In this document: piece by piece, positions 1 through 7,400 of the stretch
How positions within the stretch are numbered: position 1 is the first letter of the stretch
Layout: the number at the start of each line of letters is the position of its first letter
Source of the DNA: ANME-2 cluster archaeon
GTDB lineage: Archaea > Halobacteriota > Methanosarcinia > Methanosarcinales > Methanocomedenaceae
DNA length: 29,387 nt
Direction: 5' to 3'
Assembly: GCA_023544495.1 (NCBI GenBank)
Contig: JAMJFV010000001.1
Coordinates: forward strand, 12,351 to 41,737
Made by a program: the position numbers and the translations under genes
The notes under the pieces: model-generated
Told to the model about the DNA's origin: nothing
What the model saw: only the letters and a program-made list of their open reading frames with translations
Databases searched by the model: none

Positions 1-74
1 GAGTTTAGTATTGTGAGTTTAGTATTGTGAGTTTAGTATTGTGAGTTTAGTATTGTGAGTTTAGTATTGCGAGT
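1..74. repeat. 14-nt tandem repeat array, cut by the window edge
   Basis: Five head-to-tail copies of a 14-nt unit (GAGTTTAGTATTGT on the plus strand) fill positions 1-70. The fifth differs by one base (final C), and a 4-nt partial sixth copy runs to 74. The array touches the TAG stop (75-77) of the minus-strand gene next to it and continues past the left edge, so its full length is unknown. There are no spacers between copies, so it is not a CRISPR array. Its function is unknown. A 16-nt array of similar style follows the stop of the ATPase gene at 24680-24765. Confidence 0.95.
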
Positions 75-287
75 CTATTTCCCGCGAAATAAATATTCCA
101 CTGTTTTTGATGTATCATTGATCCCCACAGTAAAAAAGTCCCCTGGACCGGGCTTCTCTTCCTTATTATAGAAATTGACCTGCCACACATTTTCCCTGTA
201 TTCTACTGATACATCATATTTTTCAGTTTCATATCCCTTTTGCCTGGCGTAATGAGATGCCAACTCAATAACGTCTTTACGTTTCAC
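75..287 (-). CDS. Small NTF2-fold immunity-like protein
   Basis: This is a 70-residue protein if translation begins at the GTG at 287, one base after the TGA of the upstream effector gene. The frame stays open further upstream, but that stretch overlaps the effector and reads like a shadow frame. The pattern is an N-terminal helix (ASHYARQKGYETEKYDVSVE), then a W-Q-V-N-F strand, a P-G-P-G turn and paired strands ending V-E-Y-L-F-R-G-K. It resembles the compact NTF2-fold immunity proteins (YbbC/YhhH-like) that sit beside polymorphic toxins; a PepSY-like fold is an alternative. No clear Shine-Dalgarno sequence precedes the GTG, so expression probably depends on coupling to the toxin gene. That it neutralises the adjacent effector is inferred from position and resemblance only. 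Confidence 0.5.
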   Translation of the reverse strand: MKRKDVIELASHYARQKGYETEKYDVSVEYRENVWQVNFYNKEEKPGPGDFFTVGINDTSKTVEYLFRGK

Positions 288-288
288 T

Positions 289-936
289 TCAACACCACTT
301 TTTCTTTTGATCTTTTGTAAGTTTGATATAATCGTTAACGGTCTTCTTACAACCAGCCGGCTTTGGCAGTGCATTGGCGCATTTAAGATCTGCTTTGTGA
401 GCTTTGCATTCACTCTTTTTCAGGAACGCATTGTACTCAGCTACAGTCATAAGAGGTTTGTCAGGGGGATCTCCTTTTGGCAAATAGCCTTTTGGCTGTC
501 CTTTACAGCCAGCGGGCCATTTTGCTTTCCAGTCTGAAATGTGGGAACGTTCGTGTTTTATTACACACTTTTTTGTACCGCATTTAGCTGTAGCCCAGTT
601 ATTGAGAACGACCTCATAACCGCCCTTGCCATTACATTGTATAGTAGCACTCCCTGCGTAAGGGTTCGGTTTTTTCTCTTCATTTTCTTCCAGTTCTCCG
701 CCCGTCGATTTGAAGGGTCTACCAGACTTCAAATTACCATGTCCACTGAGTCCGGTCTGCAAAATCTCTGAATGTATCAATTTCTTAACAGCCTGGTTAC
801 CGATCGTTCGTTGCAGGAATAGTATACGGTTCACCTGAGGATGCGAAAATCGGGGAAAATGTTTCTTTGATATCCGGGATGAATATCTTCTCTTTTCATC
901 TGTTTTTTGTGCATAAAGCTTTGATATATCTGTCAT
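289..936 (-). CDS. eCIS effector with Cys-rich HExxH C-terminal domain, no DUF4157
   Basis: A protein of about 215 residues. The ATG at 936 is preferred over the ATG at 942 because AAGGT lies 6 nt before it. Residues 37-50 carry the motif found at the N-terminus of the other two effectors here (R-I-L-F-L-Q-R-T-I-G-N-Q-A-V), followed by a short acidic linker. The C-terminal domain (about residue 95 on) begins with I-Q-C-N-G-K-G-G, has H-E-R-S-H at about 128-132, a later glutamate in K-S-E-C-K, and conserved cysteines. This matches the C-terminal domain of the protein at 3062-4315. HExxH plus a downstream Glu is the zinc-site pattern of gluzincin metallopeptidases, so a secreted peptidase toxin is inferred; activity is unproven. 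Unlike its two relatives it has no DUF4157 domain. Confidence 0.75.
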   Translation of the reverse strand: MTDISKLYAQKTDEKRRYSSRISKKHFPRFSHPQVNRILFLQRTIGNQAVKKLIHSEILQTGLSGHGNLKSGRPFKSTGGELEENEEKKPNPYAGSATIQCNGKGGYEVVLNNWATAKCGTKKCVIKHERSHISDWKAKWPAGCKGQPKGYLPKGDPPDKPLMTVAEYNAFLKKSECKAHKADLKCANALPKPAGCKKTVNDYIKLTKDQKKKWC

Positions 937-960
937 TTTCATACCTTTTAAGCAAATTTA

Positions 961-972
961 ACATATATTTGG
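961..972 (-). promoter_or_regulatory. Candidate archaeal TATA box for the last effector gene
   Basis: On the minus strand the gap between the two effector genes contains CCAAATATATGT. Its centre lies about 30 nt before the ATG at 936, the usual distance of an archaeal TATA box from a start site with a very short leader. No convincing BRE is visible. It would give the last effector and immunity-like pair its own transcript, but the call rests on composition and spacing alone. Confidence 0.3.
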
Positions 973-1021
973 AAAGCTTATTGAAATGTCAGTCTCTTTA
1001 TTTCTACCATACTATTAATCA

Positions 1022-2104
1022 CTACCATCTTCCGGGCGTTCCATGACATGAACCGAAATATCGAATAGACGCACCAACGGCAGAACACGGCAGTGGAACA
1101 CTGGACACTCCAATCCATGCAGGATAGGGGGCCGGGCCGGATGGACAACAACAATTACGGTAAGCATCCACGTGGTCGCGGTAGAATCTGGGAGTAAGGA
1201 ACATCTGGACAAAAGCCTGGTACTGGGCATACGTCGCCGGATTCTCAAGTGGTTTATGTGATAATGCCATGACCTTTAGCCATCTCGGGGTCGTTGCCAG
1301 CCTGTCCTGCAGGAATTTGCGGACACAGTTTGCGGTAGGAACATTAGGAGTTGTCTTGCAGGCACAGGTAGTATTATTGACATACGCCAGAGGAAGCCAC
1401 CAGCTATTAGCTGCATATGCACCGCAATCAGTATTCGGAATTCCGGCCGCGGGAGTACAACCATCATCTGCTTTTTGCAGTATCCCGTTCATGGACTGAA
1501 CACCCTGGATTTTGGTTTGCTGTACTACATGGGTCAACTCATGCGCTAACAGTTTCTTTCCGGCATGTGTGGCCGGTGCATAGTGTCCGGCCCCAAATAC
1601 GATATCCTGTCCCACAGTAAATGCCCGGGCATGTACCGATTGTGCCACTCGAGCTGCCTGTGAGCCTGTATGTATCTTTACATGGTCAAAACTGTGGTTG
1701 AAACGCGGCGCGAAAAAGGTGAGGGTGTTTTTTGATAAAGACTGGCCTCCTCCCTTGAAGGACTGAACATGGGATTCGAGATCAGGATTTAGTTCCGGGA
1801 TAACTCCCATGACGCCGGGTGTACGAAGTGATTTTGCCTCTGACCCCGGCATCCCCCTCACAGTATGTACCACCTTATTTGGCTTCTGTTCGTACGTATT
1901 CCCGCTGAACTTAAGTTTGGCCTGTAAGGTCCCTGACCTGATCAAACGCGAAACGGCCCGGTTGCCCATTGTCCTTTGAAGGTACAGGATGCGATCTGCT
2001 GGTGACCTTATCGAACGAGAGCATGTTTTGTTGTTTGATCTGGAAGATGAAATCGCTCTTTGCTTTTCAGGAGTTTTAATACCAGGGTGGATTTTTTCAG
2101 CCAT
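1022..2104 (-). CDS. DUF4157 eCIS effector with a Cys-rich C-terminal domain of unknown function
   Basis: A 360-residue protein. The ATG at 2104 follows GAGGTAGCAA, a good ribosome binding site. Residues 38-51 hold the effector motif (R-I-L-Y-L-Q-R-T-M-G-N-R-A-V). DUF4157 spans about residues 125-200 and includes V-H-A-R-A-F-T-V-G, I-V-F-G-A-G-H-Y and an intact H-E-L-T-H (188-192). The Y-E-x-E-A-D-R-V-A-D segment usual before DUF4157 is decayed here. The last 150 residues are rich in Cys, Trp and Pro, with a C-A-C pair, a C-C-C run and a final C-H. I do not recognise this domain; by position it should be the toxic payload. DUF4157 proteins are typical eCIS cargo, so delivery by the upstream particle is well supported by context. 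Confidence 0.8.
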   Translation of the reverse strand: MAEKIHPGIKTPEKQRAISSSRSNNKTCSRSIRSPADRILYLQRTMGNRAVSRLIRSGTLQAKLKFSGNTYEQKPNKVVHTVRGMPGSEAKSLRTPGVMGVIPELNPDLESHVQSFKGGGQSLSKNTLTFFAPRFNHSFDHVKIHTGSQAARVAQSVHARAFTVGQDIVFGAGHYAPATHAGKKLLAHELTHVVQQTKIQGVQSMNGILQKADDGCTPAAGIPNTDCGAYAANSWWLPLAYVNNTTCACKTTPNVPTANCVRKFLQDRLATTPRWLKVMALSHKPLENPATYAQYQAFVQMFLTPRFYRDHVDAYRNCCCPSGPAPYPAWIGVSSVPLPCSAVGASIRYFGSCHGTPGRW

Positions 2105-2155
2105 TTGCTACCTCGTATCCAGTTATTCATCATCTGAAGGCAAAATAATGCCGGA

Positions 2156-2542
2156 TCATGGCACCTCTATGGTGGACTGACCGGAATTTATGATCTCGAT
2201 AATACCAGCCCAGGTACACATCAGTTTTGAACTGTCATTGAGAGCAGGCTGGTTTGCCACAAGCACGCTCGGCGAACCCGGAGCCCAGGGTGCAGTTGTT
2301 ACCGGGATACAGGGCATCGGGGTCAAGACCCCCAGAGCAGCCGCTGTAGCTGATGCTACGGTTGGATTTGCCATTGAAGTGCACATCACGAAGGGCATAA
2401 TGTTCAACATCGGTACATTATCCATAATAGTGGCGATAGGCGTGCTCGTTGTGACCATATTAACCGGAAGAACGGTCATAGAGCTTGGAGCGGTCCCGAA
2501 ATTGCACTTCAGCATTGCCCCACTGCATACAAGAGAACCCAT
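2156..2542 (-). CDS. DUF4280 PAAR-like spike tip protein
   Basis: A 128-residue protein. The start is set by GAGGTTGAATAC before the ATG at 2542. It opens G-S-L-V-C-S-G-A-M-L-K-C-N-F-G, the typical start of DUF4280, where early cysteines and the K-C-x-F-G segment recur. The middle is hydrophobic and rich in Met, Pro, Ala and Thr, with further Cys (P-M-P-C-I-P-V, K-L-M-C-T-W-A-G). DUF4280 proteins are PAAR-like: they cap the tip of the injection spike and may bind a metal ion. The structural operon has no other PAAR protein, so this is the likely tip. Its place between effector genes fits a role linking cargo to the spike. Confidence 0.85.
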   Translation of the reverse strand: MGSLVCSGAMLKCNFGTAPSSMTVLPVNMVTTSTPIATIMDNVPMLNIMPFVMCTSMANPTVASATAAALGVLTPMPCIPVTTAPWAPGSPSVLVANQPALNDSSKLMCTWAGIIEIINSGQSTIEVP

Positions 2543-2584
2543 GTATTCAACCTCAATGTTGGTCTGAACAACATATTATCCAGC

Positions 2585-3028
2585 CTACATATCCTGTTTT
2601 GACGATTGTGGAATAAGCAGATATCCCCCCACCCTCTTCAGGGGATGAGCATCAATGGGGAGAAATTGGTAACTCCAAAAAAGAATAACATCATGTTCTT
2701 TCAATGCCTCATTAAGGTTCGGAAAACGACCTGAAAGCGGGATATTTCCTGATAATGATCCTCCTGGCTGGATAGTGGTCCTGGCCGGTCCCGGATCATC
2801 GATCATAAGATTCTTGTCAATGATAGTTCCAATAGCATCTGTTTCAACAGCGATCAGTAAGATACTATCCCAACCGACCCATGGCAATGAATAGTGGAAC
2901 GTCGTCAATGGTTCCGGCAATCTATTGGTCAGAGCAACATTAAGAATATATTCCGGACCATCTGATCGCTTTTCTTCAATATCGATGGTAACATCAATAT
3001 TATTCTGTTCCTGATACTGAGCATCCAT
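2585..3028 (-). CDS. Hypothetical beta-rich protein in the effector module
   Basis: A 147-residue protein. The ATG at 3028 follows GGTGGTTTATT. I do not recognise a family. It has no signal peptide or membrane segment. Alternating hydrophobic residues (Y-I-L-N-V-A-L-T-N-R, S-I-L-L-I-A-V-E-T) suggest a beta-sandwich. Tryptophans occur in S-L-P-W-V-G-W-D and I-L-F-W-S-Y-Q. It lies between the DUF4280 tip gene and the first DUF4157 effector, so a cargo chaperone, adaptor or inhibitor are all possible; none can be chosen from sequence. The ORF itself is convincing: it has a clean ribosome binding site and short gaps on both sides. Confidence 0.75.
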   Translation of the reverse strand: MDAQYQEQNNIDVTIDIEEKRSDGPEYILNVALTNRLPEPLTTFHYSLPWVGWDSILLIAVETDAIGTIIDKNLMIDDPGPARTTIQPGGSLSGNIPLSGRFPNLNEALKEHDVILFWSYQFLPIDAHPLKRVGGYLLIPQSSKQDM

Positions 3029-3061
3029 AATAAACCACCATTAACGATATTTCTATTAATA

Positions 3062-4315
3062 TTATTTGAACGAATCACGATACGCTTTCATTTGGGTGAT
3101 ACGTGCCTTAATTATTGGCTTACATGTACCACTGGCTTTTGGTAATGTATTGTTAAGACATGTGATCTCCACATTTGAAGCTTTTATTTCTGTTTTTTTA
3201 CGTTGTGTTCCATTATCTGGTCTTACCGTCTTACCTGATGCCTGTGAATTGCAGATTTTTGCATTTTCTGCAAGAGCATCTGCCCTATGGCTTTTCTCAT
3301 GTTGTACAATACATTGTTTAAGACATTTCGTTTGCTGTGCATTACCTGTTGCACCGGCCTGGACGTCAATACCACCTGAACCATTGCAGACAATGGTATT
3401 AATTCCAGACACGGGGGCACCTATAGACCATCTTTGGAGAAATAATGGACGACCATTCCGGACATTTTGAATGTCGGGGTTACTGCCGGATGCATATTGT
3501 TGTCGTTTTAGGGAACCTGAACGGCTTTGCTGTATTACATGGGTCAATTCATGAGCCAGCAATTTTTTCCCCCTTGATGTTCCCGGAGAATATTCTCCTG
3601 ACCCGAAAACCACATTATTTCCCATAGTAAAGGCCCGCGCATGTATGGACCGTGCTGCATGAGAAGCCTGTCCGTTATCATGTACTCTCACATTGCTGAG
3701 ATCGTATCCAAATCGTGGCTCAAAATATGTACGTGCGGACTCGGGCAATTGCTGCCCACCACCCTGTAATTTGGAGATATGGGATAGTACATTCGACGAA
3801 ACATCTTTTGCACCTTCTCCCCGGGATTTAGCCTGGAGCATTTCTTCTTCTTCAGGTGGGGGAAGAGATTCCAAATGCATCATTGGATTCCTGCTGAGTC
3901 CCCCGGTCTTTGACCGCATTTGAACCTCTTCTTTCACTTCTCCGGGTTGCATCTGCAATTCTTCTTCTTCCCCGATTGGCTGTCTTTGCATCTCCTCTTC
4001 TTCACATGATGGGCACGCTCTCTGGATCGGGAGAGTATTATGAGAAACAGGAGTTGGTACTTTCATCCGCATAACAGTATCAGCAACCCTATCAGCTTCT
4101 TGTTCATAGGCATCGTCCGGCCTGCCGATTCTGAGTTTAGCCTGTAAGAATCCCGAATTGATCATCTTCTGTACAGCCTGATTACCGGAAGTCCTCTGAA
4201 GAAATAAAACCTGGCGAACAGTAGTTCGGGGTGATCGTATCTTTTTTGGTTGAGAGTGCAAATGATTCCTTATTACTGAAGGTTTCTTATTGATCATTTG
4301 AGGTATTTGATTCAC
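3062..4315 (-). CDS. DUF4157 eCIS effector with C-terminal HExxH domain
   Basis: A 417-residue protein starting at GTG 4315, with AAGGAG 8 nt before it. In order: the effector motif at 35-48 (Q-V-L-F-L-Q-R-T-S-G-N-Q-A-V); the segment D-A-Y-E-Q-E-A-D-R-V-A-D-T-V-M-R-M (69-85) that usually precedes DUF4157; a C-P-S-C pair and acidic repeats such as E-E-E-E-L-Q-M-Q-P (100-165); DUF4157 (about 190-265) with H-E-L-T-H at 255-259; and a C-terminal domain (about 305-417). That last domain has C-N-G-S-G-G, H-E-K-S-H at 339-343, Glu 376 and several cysteines, and matches the protein at 289-936. A second metallopeptidase acting as toxin is inferred. It heads the effector module just after the fibre gene. 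Confidence 0.85.
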   Translation of the reverse strand: MNQIPQMINKKPSVIRNHLHSQPKKIRSPRTTVRQVLFLQRTSGNQAVQKMINSGFLQAKLRIGRPDDAYEQEADRVADTVMRMKVPTPVSHNTLPIQRACPSCEEEEMQRQPIGEEEELQMQPGEVKEEVQMRSKTGGLSRNPMMHLESLPPPEEEEMLQAKSRGEGAKDVSSNVLSHISKLQGGGQQLPESARTYFEPRFGYDLSNVRVHDNGQASHAARSIHARAFTMGNNVVFGSGEYSPGTSRGKKLLAHELTHVIQQSRSGSLKRQQYASGSNPDIQNVRNGRPLFLQRWSIGAPVSGINTIVCNGSGGIDVQAGATGNAQQTKCLKQCIVQHEKSHRADALAENAKICNSQASGKTVRPDNGTQRKKTEIKASNVEITCLNNTLPKASGTCKPIIKARITQMKAYRDSFK

Positions 4316-4434
4316 TTGAACCGCTCCTTCTTATATTTTGCATGGATTTTCAAAATAAAATTGGTTCTCATTTCCCATTTTTGTTTATCCAATTCATTGG
4401 CAATAAATACTTCCACTTTATCTCAGAAGACTAC
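4316..4434 (-). promoter_or_regulatory. Spacer between fibre gene and effector module, possible promoter
   Basis: This 119-nt AT-rich gap is one of the longest inside the cluster. Read on the minus strand it contains TATTTAT about 90 nt, and AAAATATAAG about 20 nt, before the GTG at 4315. Either could serve as an archaeal TATA box, and the break is a natural point to transcribe cargo separately from particle genes. Nothing in the sequence proves this, and I see no terminator-like poly-T run. Confidence 0.2.
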
Positions 4435-7400
4435 TTATGCTGACACCCATAAACTAACATCGGACCCGATTTCTACACTTGTTCCCGCTGCAGGTTCTTG
4501 TTTTATGGTTATACCCCGGGGTTCAGAAGACGGTATATTGAACCATGTGGAGGTCTGTAGCCTGCTGTCTAAGAGTCGTTTCTTTGCTTCGTCCAGAGTC
4601 AATCCTGTCACGTCAGGGACAGTGACATCCTCCTTTACCGCCACCAGAATATCGACTTTAGATCCGGCAAGTGTTTGAGAATCTGCAGCCGGGAACTGTT
4701 CAAGTACGGTACCCGGCTTCAGGTCAGAGACCACTTCAGTTACATTATCCACTGACAAACCTGCTTTTTCAATAACCACCTTCGCAAAATCGATATTCTT
4801 ATCAACCACATTCGGAACAATTGATACCTCTTGAGGTTGGGTTGCTGACAGGACAGCCGTCATTACCATCCTTTCAGGTGTTGTCATGGTCACCGCCTCA
4901 CCGGGAGTCAGACCTTGAGGTCCGGATACCACGTTCAGGTTTACTGACGAACCGGCTGCCACAATACGTTTTTCAGTCGGTAATTGATTACTTACGGTTC
5001 CGGGTTCACCACCAGATATGACCTGTTCAATTTTACCAACCACTAATCCGGCATTTTCTATTGATAGTGTAGCATCGTCAATTTTGTTCCCTATCACATT
5101 CGGAACATGAACTGCTTCTGCTACAATCCTGATATCCACAGAAGAACCTTCAGGTTTTTCCACCCCCGGAACAGGGCTTTGGGTGCTGACCGTGCCAACC
5201 TCTTTTGTCTTTGAAATGGTGGGAGTTTCTTTCCCTATGGTCAATCCTGTGTCCTCAATAATTGCTTTTGCTTCCTCTCTTTTCAGACCGGTAATATTCG
5301 GTACTGTTACGTCAGCACCAACTGACACTACAAGGTTTACTTTGGAATTGACAGCTACGATAGTTCCGGGTGCAGGGTTTTGTCTCATTACTTTACCAGA
5401 GATCCTGGATGCCAAAGGTTCTATTGTTCCAACCACAAGTCCAGCCTTTTCAATTGCCAGTTTTGCGCCGGATATATCCATATTGGTTACATTGGGTACA
5501 GCTACTGTTCTTGAAATTTCCTTTGAGATTACAAGATTTACTTTTGAATTGGCAGGTACAATAGTACCTGGAGCAGGGTTTTGCCTGATCACAATGCCAG
5601 CAGGGATTGTAATTATTGGTTCTGTAGGTATCGGTTCCCCGGGGATCAATGGTTCCCTGGTCACTAACGGTTCTCTGGATACCAGAGGTTCCCTGGTCAC
5701 TAACGGTTCCCTGGATGTCAGCGGTTCCCTGGTCACTAACGGTTCCCTGGATGTCAGAGGTTCCCTGGAAACCAACAGTTCTCTGGATGCCAATAGTTCC
5801 CTTGAAATCAACGGTTCTCCAGACAGTATCGCTTCATTCGTGACAAGCGGTCCTTCAGATATTGTGCCGACCACAAGACCAGCTTTTCTAATTGCCTGCA
5901 TGGCGTCAGATACATTCATATCAACTACCTTTGGTACTGATACCGACACTTCTGTAGACAGTACCAGGTCTACCATTGAGTTCACAATTACGGAAGTTCC
6001 AGCTTCCGGATTTTGTTTCAATATAATATCAGGTTTCAGGGTAGATGGTTCCTTTGACATTGAACCAACCACAAGACCCGCCTTTTCAATTGCCGCTCTT
6101 GCGTCGAACATATCCATATTGACCACATTGGGCACAGAAACTGAAGGTTTTATTGCCACCACCAGATCTACGGGAGAATTGATCCCCACCATCGCCCCTG
6201 CCACCGGACTTTGCCTGATGACCGAACCAGGTTCTGACGTTGAGGACTGTTCTTCGGTTATTTTACCAACGTAAAGTCTTGCTTCTTCGATCTTAAGCCT
6301 CGCATCAGTTTTGCTCAAATTACCTACATCCGGTACTGATACTGTCACTTCTGTCGATGACACAAGGTCTACCGGTGAATCTACTGGTACACTGGTACCA
6401 GGTGCAGGGTTCTGTTCAATAACGGTACCAGGTTCAAGTTCAGAGAATTGTTCGGATATTCTGCCTGTTACGAGCCCTGCTTCTTTAATGGCCGCTTTTG
6501 CATCGTCGATGTCCTTTTCAATAACATCCGGTACTATTACCATTTCCTGGGCACTTTTCAGCCATTCAGCCATTTCACAGACCTCATCCTGTGCCACTGC
6601 TGCCTGAGAAACATTCCCTGATTCAATAGCTTTCCCCAGATATTCAAGTGAGAGAATATATTTTTTCAGGCTTTCTTCTGTGACCTTATCTTTGATCTCC
6701 TCAGAAACACCCTTCTCCCGTTCCCATAACTCTTTCATAAGCATCAAATATTTTTCAGGGTCGGTATATATTCTATTATCCAATTCTTCTTTTACACGTT
6801 CAACGATCTTTCCGGCAGAAATACTGCCAAATCGATCTCTTATTTCAGAGAAAACATTCAGTTTATATTTCAGCGATTTATCCATAAGGTAACGCTGCAT
6901 TGACCTGACCTGTTCTTCGAGATATGATATTCTATTTTGCACCACGCTGGATAATGATAGATTGATACTTTCAATCCCTGGTGTAACTGATATGCTCCCA
7001 TCCGGGGATAAGAGATTGATATTGCTGTTCCCGCTTGTGACATTATTGACACTGGCAATTGCACCAATCTGTTCAGGTTTTATCTCATGGGGGTTATCAT
7101 TTCTCGCAGAATGGGTCTCCCCTATCATAATAGAATTATTATCGTTATAGGGGGTGATTATTATAGAACTATCCGGAACAGAAATAAGATCAATATTCCC
7201 TTCATCATTGGGGACATTATTGATGCTGATAAGTGCACCCGTATCCTTAGCATTTACATTATGCGGATTATCAAAACGGGTAGCATGTCTGGTAATGATA
7301 TCATACAGCATTGTATTGGTGTAAGCCACTTTCAGATGATCTGTAGTGGTAATCTCGTCCAGATCCCATTTGTCACCATTGTGTTTTTTAACAAAAGCAC

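Noticed and set aside
1..74. CRISPR array
   Set aside because: Copies of the 14-nt unit are contiguous with no spacers; the same holds for the 16-nt array at 24680-24765.
75..413. Long form of the immunity-like ORF from 413
   Set aside because: The first 42 codons overlap the effector's coding end in another frame and have no protein-like pattern; the GTG at 287 starts the sensible part.
5183..6274. 363-codon plus-strand ORF opposite the PASTA region
   Set aside because: It is a shadow of the repetitive fibre gene; its repeated G-S-L-V-T-N peptide only mirrors the 18-nt repeat.
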